From Clostridiales bacterium UBA7573 (GTDB lineage: Bacteria; Bacillota; Clostridia; Oscillospirales; CAG-272): DNA of 20,552 bases. Under the pieces are notes generated by a model. That model saw nothing but the letters and a program-made list of their open reading frames with translations, was not told the origin of the DNA and did not search any database. Both the position numbers and the translations under genes were made by a program. Positions 7,321 through 13,270 of this stretch are shown here, piece by piece. Location: positions 1-20,552 of the forward strand of contig DLLB01000065.1 of assembly GCA_002477905.1 (NCBI GenBank), written 5' to 3'. Numbering within the stretch: the first letter of the stretch is position 1; every line of letters begins with the position of its first letter.

Positions 7321-8211
7321 ATGAAACACTCTGCCGGTGCATCCGGCAAATTTCTGACATTGCTTTGTATGACAGCCTGTGCGGCGTGCCTGTGTGCCTG
7401 CCACACACAGCCTCCGCCGCAAACGGAGCCGACGACACAGCCGATTCTGATGGAATCCGATCCACCAAAGGAGGAACTTGCGGGAGGAAGAATCGGAACC
7501 GCGCTTTCCGCGGTAAAACCGGACATTGATACGGCACTCTCCGAAGAAAAGCCGGATACGGTTCTCAGTGTACGTACGGTCTGCACCGAGACTGTCACGC
7601 AGACGCTTGGGTATGAAACGGTGCGCGTCGCGTGCGCAACCCTTGCCGAAGGAACGCAGACCGTTGCGACAGCGGGACAAAACGGCAGTATCACACGCAC
7701 TTATACGACGGTTTACATAGACGGGATACCGGTTTCCAGACAAATGACCGGTTATACCCGTACCGAGCCGTGTGCGGAGGTGATTCTGTATGGCACGGCG
7801 TCCACAACGCCGCGCGGGATCTTTGACGCACCGCTTGCGGGTACCTTGCGGATCACTTCCAAATTCGGTTGGCGATATGTACAGGGAAAGCAGAACTATC
7901 ATTACGGGATCGATCTTGCGGCTTCCGTCGGTACGCCGGTTTATGCCGCCGACGCGGGGCGCGTTGTGTTTGCGGGTACGCTTTCCGGTGCCTCCGCAAG
8001 CTATGGAAATTTGATTATTCTCGCGCATGGCGCGGACTATCGCACTTATTATGCGCATCTGAGTCAGATCTTGGTACAGACCGGAGACGCGGTGTATGCG
8101 GGGCAACTGATCGCCAAAAGCGGCGCGACGGGCAATGTGACCGGACCGCATCTGCATTTTGAGATCCGGTACCGCGGCGCTTTGCGCGATCCGGAAGATT
8201 ATCTTCCGTAA
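7321..8211 (+). CDS. Secreted lipoprotein with G5 domain and M23 (LytM) peptidase domain
   Basis: Probable cell-wall hydrolase, 296 aa. A short signal (Lys10, then a hydrophobic run) ends in a cysteine-rich LCAC that looks like a lipobox with C27 as the lipidated residue. Residues 30-80 are a Pro/Thr/Glu-rich linker. Residues about 82-158 form a G5 domain (TVTQTLGYETVRV, TRTYTTVYIDGIPVSRQM), common in wall-binding proteins. Residues 170-296 are an M23 endopeptidase domain with zinc ligands H194 and D198 (HYGID) and H279 in HLHFE, plus H246 (AHLS). The start at 7321 is placed eight bases after GGA of AGAAAGGA; an ATG two codons earlier is too close to it. All catalytic residues are present, so it should be active. 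Confidence 0.9.
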   Translation: MKHSAGASGKFLTLLCMTACAACLCACHTQPPPQTEPTTQPILMESDPPKEELAGGRIGTALSAVKPDIDTALSEEKPDTVLSVRTVCTETVTQTLGYETVRVACATLAEGTQTVATAGQNGSITRTYTTVYIDGIPVSRQMTGYTRTEPCAEVILYGTASTTPRGIFDAPLAGTLRITSKFGWRYVQGKQNYHYGIDLAASVGTPVYAADAGRVVFAGTLSGASASYGNLIILAHGADYRTYYAHLSQILVQTGDAVYAGQLIAKSGATGNVTGPHLHFEIRYRGALRDPEDYLP

Positions 8212-8258
8212 TTCCGGAATGCCATAGGTAATTCGCAGAGAAACTTCCGTTTTTCCTC

Positions 8259-8287
8259 TTGCAAAAAGCGCGACTTTGTGGTACAAT
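8259..8287 (+). promoter_or_regulatory. Promoter of the phosphoesterase gene
   Basis: TTGCAA (8259-8264) and TACAAT (8282-8287), 17 bp apart, with TGG before the -10. The start would be near 8294, about 30 nt before the coding start. Confidence 0.8.
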
Positions 8288-8322
8288 GCAAAAGAAAAAG
8301 GAACCGCAAAGGAGAGAAGAAT

Positions 8323-8862
8323 ATGAAGTCGGAAAAATGGATGATTGCCTCGGATATTCACGGTTCAGCGTATTACTGCCGGAAATTGTGCGATGCTTTT
8401 GAAAAAGAACAGGCGGAAAAACTGCTCTTGTTAGGAGATTTACTGTATCACGGTCCGCGCAACGATCTGCCGCGCGATTACGCGCCGAAAGAAGTTTTTG
8501 CCATGCTCAACGGCATGGCGGACCGGATTGTAGCGGTGCGCGGAAACTGTGACAGTGAAGTGGATCAGATGGTGCTGAAATTCCCGATGATGGCGGATTA
8601 TGCACTGATTGAAACGCAGGGACTGCGGATCTTTGCCACGCACGGGCATCTGTACCATCCCGAACAGCCGCCGCTTCTGCACAAGGGCGATTATCTGCTG
8701 TGCGGACATACGCATGTTGCCGCGTGTGATGCGTATCCCCATTTCACCTATCTCAATCCGGGCTCTGTGTCGATCCCGAAGGACGGCATTTCCGGATATA
8801 TGACTTTGCAAAACGGCACGTTTTCCTTTTGGAATCTGGAAACCGGAGAAAAAGTCCGTTAA
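8323..8862 (+). CDS. yfcE: YfcE-like metallophosphoesterase
   Basis: A 179-aa calcineurin-like phosphodiesterase of the YfcE/MJ0936 group. All metal-binding blocks are present: D11 and H13 (SDIHG), D39 (GDLLYHGPR), N75 (GNCD), H107 (THGH), and H129 and H131 (GHTH). The E. coli YfcE enzyme hydrolyses phosphodiester model substrates and uses manganese; the natural substrate is unknown. The fixed GPRNDLP and LNPGSVSIPK segments are typical of this subgroup. The start has AAAGGAG eight bases upstream. Monocistronic, with its own promoter and a downstream terminator. Confidence 0.9.
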   Translation: MKSEKWMIASDIHGSAYYCRKLCDAFEKEQAEKLLLLGDLLYHGPRNDLPRDYAPKEVFAMLNGMADRIVAVRGNCDSEVDQMVLKFPMMADYALIETQGLRIFATHGHLYHPEQPPLLHKGDYLLCGHTHVAACDAYPHFTYLNPGSVSIPKDGISGYMTLQNGTFSFWNLETGEKVR

Positions 8863-8880
8863 GACGAAATGCCGAAACGA

Positions 8881-8918
8881 ATACCGCGGTTTTGCCCGTC
8901 CGGACAAAACCGCGGTAT
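8881..8918. terminator. Bidirectional terminator between convergent genes
   Basis: Perfect 14-bp arms, ATACCGCGGTTTTG (8881-8894) and its complement (8905-8918), around a 10-base loop. T-rich but interrupted flanks occur on both sides. It lies between the stop codons of the plus-strand phosphoesterase and the minus-strand FliB-like gene, so it can serve both. Confidence 0.8.
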
Positions 8919-8926
8919 TTATGATT

Positions 8927-9985
8927 TCAGAAGATTTCCCGCGCGGCGGTAAGTCCGCGCCGATTGCAAAGAACCAGCAGATTGTAAGCAAAGCGCGTGT
9001 GGGAGATCAGACGGAACAACCTTGCAAGCCGGTCGATCAGCGTCTGACGTTCATCCGCAGGCGAGAAATTTGCATATAGCACAAAGCGGATCAGCGCGTC
9101 GGTGACGCAAAAGGCAAGATACGCGTCTTTGCGCGGCATTTCGTCCTCCGGATCCGGAAACTGGATCTCAAACAGATAATTTGCGAGTACACGACCGAAA
9201 AACGATTCAAAGTCCGGATAATGCGCGGCAAAAGCCGCGCGTTTTTCTGCAAGATCCGCCAGCATTTTTTGCAGTTGCGTAGGAGATTGTATTGCCGGAT
9301 CGGTCTGCATTCCGACTGCGGCAAGCGCGGTTTCAAACAGCGCGGCGGCGCTGGGACTGTGTGTGGAAAAATGTGTTGCCGCCTCATAGAAATAGGGAAG
9401 CTGTTGTGCGATTTTCCCGTCGGTGGAAGCGGGAAGCGACAAAAGCGAGGCAAGTGCGGCACGCTTTTCCGCGTCGTTTGGGGAGGCGTTTGCAACGATG
9501 CGGATGCATGCGGCGCGCAGGAGTACCTTTTCCCGTTCCGATGCGTTTGCGTAACTTTGCGGAAGTTGTAATTCCATGGCGTCGGGCTTTTCCCAAAGCA
9601 GTTCCAAAACGGCTTCGCAGCTGTTCATGGCGCACGTTTCCAGAATGCCGCCGTTTTCTTCCGCACGGCGTGGAAACAGTCGGCAGATTTCAGGGAGCGC
9701 CGCCTCTCCCAATTCCGCTTGCAGCGCACACAGTCCGTCCGCACGGTGCAGGACGCAATCGCCGTCGGCATTTTTTCGCAAAAACGCGGTTTCGTCCAAA
9801 ATTCCCACAGCGTCTGCAAGCTGTGCGCGAAGCGCCGGAGAAGGATGCATCGCAGCGCAATGCGCGAGTTCCTCCGGTGATACCGATACCTGCCAATCGG
9901 CACAGCAACTGTGACGGCAGGCGCCGCATTTACAGGAAAAGAACGGATAATAAGCGGGATAAAATGCAGGGGTATCGGATTCCAT
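8927..9985 (-). CDS. fliB: FliB-like lysine N-methylase family protein
   Basis: A 352-aa protein of the FliB family, named for the Salmonella enzyme that methylates flagellin lysines. The N-terminal cysteine cluster (SCKCGACRHSCC, residues 17-28, followed by DWQV) and the later CVLH, LCALQAELGEAALPEICRLFPRR and TCAMNSCEAV blocks match the family's conserved cysteine-rich half, thought to hold an iron-sulfur cluster. No flagellar gene is visible in this window, and FliB-like genes are common in non-motile Clostridia, so the substrate may be another protein. The start at 9985 follows GAGG at ten bases; the open frame runs to 10072 without a better site. A consensus-like promoter gives a leader of about 100 nt. 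Confidence 0.8.
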   Translation of the reverse strand: MESDTPAFYPAYYPFFSCKCGACRHSCCADWQVSVSPEELAHCAAMHPSPALRAQLADAVGILDETAFLRKNADGDCVLHRADGLCALQAELGEAALPEICRLFPRRAEENGGILETCAMNSCEAVLELLWEKPDAMELQLPQSYANASEREKVLLRAACIRIVANASPNDAEKRAALASLLSLPASTDGKIAQQLPYFYEAATHFSTHSPSAAALFETALAAVGMQTDPAIQSPTQLQKMLADLAEKRAAFAAHYPDFESFFGRVLANYLFEIQFPDPEDEMPRKDAYLAFCVTDALIRFVLYANFSPADERQTLIDRLARLFRLISHTRFAYNLLVLCNRRGLTAAREIF

Positions 9986-10095
9986 AGCCGCGCAACCTCT
10001 TTTCAAAACGATTTGCCGGATATAGAACCCGTTTTCCGGCAGAAAATAAAAGAAAATGGATATAATTATCAAAAAATGGAAAATAGAACGGTATT

Positions 10096-10124
10096 ATTGT
10101 AGCATATTTTGCGGAATTTTGCAA
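10096..10124 (-). promoter_or_regulatory. Promoter of the FliB-like gene
   Basis: TTGCAA (10119-10124) and TACAAT (10096-10101) on the minus strand, 17 bp apart, with TGC before the -10. It stands back to back with the promoter of the phosphoribosyltransferase gene. Confidence 0.8.
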
Positions 10125-10175
10125 GAGGTTTTCGACAGTTTTTGCGAAAATTCAGGGGAAACTTTTGCAATGACA

Positions 10176-10204
10176 TTGACTTTTTGTAAAAAGTGTGCTA
10201 TGAT
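10176..10204 (+). promoter_or_regulatory. Promoter of the phosphoribosyltransferase gene
   Basis: TTGACT (10176-10181) and TATGAT (10199-10204), spacer 17 bp, with TGC before the -10. Confidence 0.8.
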
Positions 10205-10254
10205 AATCTTGTTTTTGAAACGAGATTGATTTGGAAAGAAGGCACTTGGATACC

Positions 10255-10812
10255 ATGAAAACCTATCATATGATAATAGCGGGACTGGAGCGGGATTTGC
10301 CGCTTTGCCCGTTGAATGAAAAGCTGGACATCGGTGCGTTTGTTATTTTCGGCGATCAGGAACTGACGGTTGCCTGCGCGCGGGAGCTTTTGAAGCGTGC
10401 GCCGGAATATGATTACCTGATTACCGCGGAAGCCAAAGGCATTCCGTTGGTGCATGAAATGGCGCGGCAGCACGGAGACAAAAAGTATCTGTTGGCAAGA
10501 AAAGCACCGAAACTGTATATGACCGGTTTGTTTGAGGTGAAAGTGCATTCCATCACGACCGCGCGGGAGCAGAGCTTATTTTTGGATACCGCCGACGCGG
10601 CATTGATGAAAGGAAAGCGGATCCTGATTGTGGATGATGTCATATCCACCGGCGAATCTCTTCATGCATTGGAAACTTTGGTAAAGGAAGCGGGCGGCGA
10701 GATTGTCGGCAGAATGGCGATTCTTGCGGAAGGAGACGCACAGAACCGCAAGGATTTGACGTATCTTGAAAAATTGCCCTTGTTCGATAAAGCAGGAAAC
10801 CCGATTGCCTAA
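10255..10812 (+). CDS. apt: Adenine phosphoribosyltransferase-like protein
   Basis: A 185-aa type I phosphoribosyltransferase. The PRPP-binding motif ILIVDDVISTGES is at residues 123-135, and the Apt-like blocks AEAKGIPLVHEMA (purine/flexible-loop side) and REQSLFLD follow the family pattern. Apt salvages adenine to AMP; the protein could instead use a related purine, since the usual Apt Tyr-Glu-Tyr-Gly segment near the loop is not clear. The ATG at 10255 is about 12 bases after AGAAGG, slightly far; upstream in-frame TTG codons at 10246 and 10231 are possible alternatives. It is the last host gene before the prophage and has its own promoter and terminator. Confidence 0.82.
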   Translation: MKTYHMIIAGLERDLPLCPLNEKLDIGAFVIFGDQELTVACARELLKRAPEYDYLITAEAKGIPLVHEMARQHGDKKYLLARKAPKLYMTGLFEVKVHSITTAREQSLFLDTADAALMKGKRILIVDDVISTGESLHALETLVKEAGGEIVGRMAILAEGDAQNRKDLTYLEKLPLFDKAGNPIA

Positions 10813-10880
10813 AGGCATCCGGACGCAGTTTATTTTACCTTGTCCTATAACGAGGGATGCTTTCCCGATGAAAGGGTAGC

Positions 10881-10917
10881 AAAAGCCCAAGATTCTTTTA
10901 GAATCTTGGGCTTTTTT
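10881..10917 (+). terminator. Strong terminator of the phosphoribosyltransferase gene
   Basis: Perfect 15-bp arms (10881-10895 and 10901-10915) containing AAGCCCAAGATTC, five-base loop, and a run of six T. It marks the end of host transcription before the prophage. Confidence 0.92.
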
Positions 10918-10951
10918 CTTCCATCCTGCCGGAAAGCCGCAATCGAAACCA

Positions 10952-10991
10952 AAATGCGAAAAAATCGCTCTTGTCAAGAGATAAATGCGAA
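10952..10991. repeat. Repeat-rich junction, candidate element end
   Basis: AAATGCGAA occurs twice in direct orientation (10952-10960 and 10983-10991) on either side of the palindrome CTCTTGTCAAGAG (10968-10980). The second copy ends three bases from the transposase stop codon. The position, directly beyond a recombinase gene at the host-prophage junction, is where a terminal repeat would be expected. No inverted partner was found between 12053 and 12140. Function inferred only. Confidence 0.35.
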
Positions 10992-10993
10992 TT

Positions 10994-12052
10994 TTATTTG
11001 TTAATATTTTGTGAACTGGCTAAAATCGCTTGAATTTCTTTGTCAAAGAAGTATTGTGATGTGTAATAGTTAAAAATTCCGCGCGGGTAATTGTTTAGCC
11101 ATGCAGTAATTTCCTCCACTTTGTCGTCGGTCATGTCGTCAAAGTCTGTTCCTTTCGGTATAAAACGGCGAATCATGCGGTTTTGCTTTTCGTTGCTTCC
11201 TCTCTCATAGGAGGAATACGGATGGCAAAAATAAAGTTTTGTCCGCGCCCCCTCTCGTAAGCAGGATCGTGTCATGCCTGCTTCGTCATAGAATTCCGAC
11301 CCGTTATCGACCGTTATTGACTTGAAAATCAGCGGGAACAAGTCGCCGTATTTCCGTTCCAGCATATCCAATGCCCGGACGACGCTTGCCATAGTGCCGT
11401 CCGGTATTTTAATTTGTATTTCTTGCCGTGTTTTCCGCTCCGTCAGCACAAGCATATTGTTTTTACTCTTTTTCTTTTTGCCTTTTACGGTGTCCATTTC
11501 CCAAAAGCCAAAGGTTTCCCGTGTATCTACTTCTGGAGGGCGATTCTCGATACTTTCGCCGCGCGGTGGGCGTTTAACTTTTGTTTTTCTGTACTTCCGC
11601 TTTTTCCGGCATTTGTCCGGCAAATTTTTGTTTGTCAGGTGCAGAAAAATCCCTTTGTCTATGTAACTGTATAAAGTGGGAGTACTGATTGTAACCGTGA
11701 ATTCCATGTTGTCCCGCCTAATTTCTCCGAGGACAGCGGCAGGCGAATATTTATCGTGTATGATCTTCTTTTCGATATGCTCCGCCAACTTGCGGTCATT
11801 GCCGATTTTCAGTGCCGGCCCTTTTGCACGCAGATTCTGTTGATATTTTTCCTCCGCAATATCCGGGCTGTATCTCCATTCCCGCGTCCAGTCCGAATTC
11901 AGATGTTCATATTGTCCGCGCTTTACTTCTCTGTAAATCGTGCTGATATGTACACCGATTTTGACGGCAATTTCTTTTGCCGTCAGACCGCACCGCAAAA
12001 AGGCTTCTATTCTCAATCGGTCGGTTTTTGTCAATTGTTTGAATCTGCGCAT
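10994..12052 (-). CDS. IS30-family DDE transposase
   Basis: A 352-aa transposase. The N-terminal helix-turn-helix (residues about 10-46, LTAKEIAVKIGVHISTIYREV) binds DNA ends. The rve/DDE domain has D187 (FWEMDTV), D249 (TVDNGSEF) and a Glu at 283 in SYERGSNEKQN; spacings of about 61 and 33 residues fit the IS30 family. The protein is full length and without frameshift. GGAGGG precedes the start by four bases. There is no sign of a separate promoter or of an inverted repeat just upstream: a terminator-like hairpin and the ribbon-helix-helix gene are immediately before it, so it seems to be the last gene of the small-gene operon rather than a free-standing insertion sequence. Confidence 0.9.
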   Translation of the reverse strand: MRRFKQLTKTDRLRIEAFLRCGLTAKEIAVKIGVHISTIYREVKRGQYEHLNSDWTREWRYSPDIAEEKYQQNLRAKGPALKIGNDRKLAEHIEKKIIHDKYSPAAVLGEIRRDNMEFTVTISTPTLYSYIDKGIFLHLTNKNLPDKCRKKRKYRKTKVKRPPRGESIENRPPEVDTRETFGFWEMDTVKGKKKKSKNNMLVLTERKTRQEIQIKIPDGTMASVVRALDMLERKYGDLFPLIFKSITVDNGSEFYDEAGMTRSCLREGARTKLYFCHPYSSYERGSNEKQNRMIRRFIPKGTDFDDMTDDKVEEITAWLNNYPRGIFNYYTSQYFFDKEIQAILASSQNINK

Positions 12053-12071
12053 GATTCCCTCCGCAAAAGAA

Positions 12072-12100
12072 AAGCCCGCTTCCTACAAAGAAACGGGCTT
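12072..12100 (-). terminator. Terminator-like hairpin between the RHH gene and the transposase
   Basis: AAGCCCG (12072-12078) pairs with CGGGCTT (12094-12100), with further pairs across one mismatch. On the minus strand it is followed by TTTTCTTTTG. It starts four bases after the RHH stop codon and ends 20 bases before the transposase start, so it may attenuate transposase expression. Confidence 0.7.
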
Positions 12101-12104
12101 GAAT

Positions 12105-12296
12105 TTAGCTGTTCAAAAAATCTTCGATCGCTTTTTTTATGATTTGCGCCTGCGGTACTCCTTCGGCGGCGCACTTTTCTTTGAATGCTGCGGCAAGTTC
12201 TTTCGGTACATAAGCAGTAATGGCCCCGTATGTTTTTTTGTTATACCGCGCTTTTACCGCCGCAGAAGTCCTCGTTTTCCTTTTCTCCGTTTCCAT
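12105..12296 (-). CDS. Small ribbon-helix-helix-like protein
   Basis: A 63-aa basic protein. After a charged N-terminus (METEKRKTRT) comes KTYGAITAYVPKELAAAFKEKCAAEGVPQAQIIKKAIEDFL, the beta strand plus two-helix pattern of Arc/MetJ-type DNA-binding proteins. Such proteins act as dimeric repressors, phage regulators or antitoxins. AAGGA lies seven bases before the start at 12296. It follows the 55-aa gene by ten bases and precedes the transposase. It is a candidate for the protein that binds the palindrome in the promoter of this operon (inference). No toxin partner is recognised. Confidence 0.75.
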   Translation of the reverse strand: METEKRKTRTSAAVKARYNKKTYGAITAYVPKELAAAFKEKCAAEGVPQAQIIKKAIEDFLNS

Positions 12297-12306
12297 TTTG
12301 TAATCC

Positions 12307-12474
12307 TTAAAACATATCTTCTTTTTGAATGTATTTCTTTAATTCTTCGATCGTGGCGCAAATGTCTTTTGACACCTGAAAATCTACCGTCAGCGAACCG
12401 GATTTCAAAACAACCGACCAATGCCTTCTTCGTTCTGCTACTTCATACTGTTTGCCGCTCTTTTCAACAATCAT
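12307..12474 (-). CDS. Hypothetical 55-aa protein
   Basis: Function not recognised. The 55 residues start MIVEKSGKQYEVAERRRHW and contain an alternating pattern (WSVVLKSGSLTVDFQVS) suggesting a small beta sheet, then a helix (ATIEELKKYIQ). The start at 12474 was chosen because GGAGGG lies about five bases upstream; the frame runs open to 12543 but without a ribosome site. Ten bases separate it from the RHH gene, and it belongs to the operon that begins with the 50-aa gene. Confidence 0.65.
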   Translation of the reverse strand: MIVEKSGKQYEVAERRRHWSVVLKSGSLTVDFQVSKDICATIEELKKYIQKEDMF

Positions 12475-12530
12475 TTTTCCCTCCATTCTGCGGAAATATG
12501 CCGTCCGCTCGGCTATTTTTGACTGCCCGC

Positions 12531-12559
12531 TTGACTTCTGCAAGCAAATGTGATATAAT
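12531..12559 (+). promoter_or_regulatory. Plus-strand promoter facing the small-gene operon
   Basis: TTGACT (12531-12536) and TATAAT (12554-12559), spacer 17 bp. It reads towards the promoter of the 50-aa gene, so transcripts from the two would be complementary. No plus-strand gene with a ribosome site follows. Confidence 0.75.
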
Positions 12560-12604
12560 GGTCTTACGGGAGGGGCTTTCGCCCCGTCCCTGCCATTGAA
12601 AGCG

Positions 12605-12757
12605 TTACTTGCTTTCGGTGGTTGCCTTGTTTGGTTTTGGTTTCTTAATGGTTAATGTAATTTTGATACTTTCGACGGAATCATTGCATTCAACCACTTT
12701 TGCCACTTCCTGCAAGGCTTTTTCTATTTCGCCAATCGGCGCTTTCGTCTCTCTCAT
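12605..12757 (-). CDS. Hypothetical 50-aa protein, first gene of the small-gene operon
   Basis: A short gene read directly from the sequence: ATG at 12755-12757, TAA at 12605-12607, 50 residues. It has a strong ribosome site (GGGGGTGAGG just upstream) and a consensus promoter 25 bp ahead. The protein begins MRETKAPIGEIEKALQEVAK (amphipathic helix), continues SIKITLTIKK (strand) and ends in a Lys/Pro/Thr-rich tail. No family recognised. Its mRNA is the target of the proposed antisense RNA. Its reality rests on the ribosome site and promoter rather than on homology. Confidence 0.6.
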   Translation of the reverse strand: MRETKAPIGEIEKALQEVAKVVECNDSVESIKITLTIKKPKPNKATTESK

Positions 12758-12780
12758 TTCCTCACCCCCTTTCTGTATAT

Positions 12781-12809
12781 ATTATAACATACTATTGATA
12801 GTATGTCAA
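12781..12809 (-). promoter_or_regulatory. Promoter with built-in palindromic operator
   Basis: Consensus TTGACA (12804-12809) and TATAAT (12781-12786) on the minus strand, spacer exactly 17 bp. The spacer is almost wholly a palindrome: ACATACTAT (12787-12795), two central bases, ATAGTATGT (12798-12806), overlapping the -35. A repressor bound there would block RNA polymerase. It drives the 50-aa, 55-aa, RHH and probably transposase genes. Confidence 0.85.
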
Positions 12810-12849
12810 GAGGTTTTGCAAAAATAATTTTGATTTTTTCAAAAAAATT

Positions 12850-12869
12850 CCGCCGGAAGTGTCCGGCGG
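12850..12869. terminator. Bidirectional terminator after the XRE repressor gene
   Basis: CCGCCGG (12850-12856) and CCGGCGG (12863-12869) with a six-base loop. The minus strand continues into AATTTTTTTG, eight bases after the repressor stop; the plus strand continues TTTTGCTTTT, which could end the antisense RNA. Confidence 0.85.
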
Positions 12870-12877
12870 TTTTGCTT

Positions 12878-13123
12878 TTATGGTTCTATCCCCAAGAGCC
12901 ACGCAGGGGAAACTTTCAGACATTTTGCAAGTATCAACAATTCATAGTCGGCAACAAAGCGCGTTCCGATTTCAATTCGGCTCACGCTGTCACGTTCCAT
13001 GATGATTCCTGCAACTTGTAGCTGTGCCGCCAAGTCGGATTGCGTCATCCGTAACCGTTGCCGTGCTTCATGCACGCGGTCGCCGCAAATATTCTTCTTG
13101 CCGTTCCAGTCGTAAATTTTCAT
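12878..13123 (-). CDS. XRE-family transcriptional regulator (likely prophage repressor)
   Basis: An 81-aa helix-turn-helix protein. The five-helix XRE domain spans residues about 13-75: VHEARQRLRMTQSDLAAQLQ contains the first two helices, and DSVSRIEIGTRFVADYELLILAKCLKV the recognition helix and the rest, ending in PAWLLG, a signature of many Clostridia phage regulators. The start at 13123 was taken from the domain; the GGAGG site is about 13 bases away, a little far. It diverges from the HIRAN membrane protein gene, and the intergenic region holds three GTGTTAA sequences that are likely operators. It has no peptidase domain, so induction would not be by LexA-like self-cleavage. Confidence 0.85.
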   Translation of the reverse strand: MKIYDWNGKKNICGDRVHEARQRLRMTQSDLAAQLQVAGIIMERDSVSRIEIGTRFVADYELLILAKCLKVSPAWLLGIEP

Positions 13124-13160
13124 TTTTCTATGTATTCCTCCGTCGGATTTTGGAAATTTT

Positions 13161-13219
13161 GTGTTAAAGTTCGGAATCACTCTTGACTTTAACACACTTT
13201 CGGTCTATAATTGTGTTAA
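13161..13219. promoter_or_regulatory. Promoter of the HIRAN gene with three operator-like repeats
   Basis: TTGACT (13183-13188) and TATAAT (13206-13211), plus strand, spacer 17 bp. GTGTTAAAGT (13161-13170) and its exact complement ACTTTAACAC (13186-13195) form an inverted pair, the second covering the -35/spacer. A third GTGTTAA lies at 13213-13219 directly after the -10. This spacing is typical for a divergent repressor binding cooperatively; the adjacent XRE protein is the obvious candidate. Confidence 0.7.
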
Positions 13220-13270
13220 TGATAAGAAATGCGAATAAGCTACAGAATTGTTTTCAATTTCGGGGGTATT

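Larger units (their letters stand above)
12566..12870 (+). ncRNA. Candidate antisense RNA over the 50-aa gene
   Basis: Transcription from the 12531-12559 promoter would start near 12566 with a strong hairpin: GGGAGGGGC (12568-12576), loop TTTC, GCCCC and TCCC (to 12590, one bulged G). A second hairpin GAAAGC/GCTTTC (12598-12603, 12611-12616) follows. The RNA then runs antisense to the whole 50-aa gene and its promoter and would end at the GC-rich hairpin 12850-12869, followed by TTTTGCTTTT, giving about 305 nt. The start and hairpins are read from sequence; the RNA itself is inferred. Confidence 0.45.

Noticed and set aside
7240..8361. Long minus-strand frame of 373 codons
   Set aside because: It is the antisense of the G5/M23 peptidase gene; Arg/Cys-rich without recognisable domains.
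10994..12140. Ordinary complete IS30 insertion sequence with flanking inverted repeats
   Set aside because: No inverted match was found between 10921-10993 and 12053-12140; not excluded, but not supported.
12609..12827. Hydrophobic plus-strand frame that looks like a small type I toxin
   Set aside because: It is the exact antisense of the Lys-rich 50-aa gene, begins with TTG and lacks a ribosome site; hydrophobicity follows from the complementary codons.
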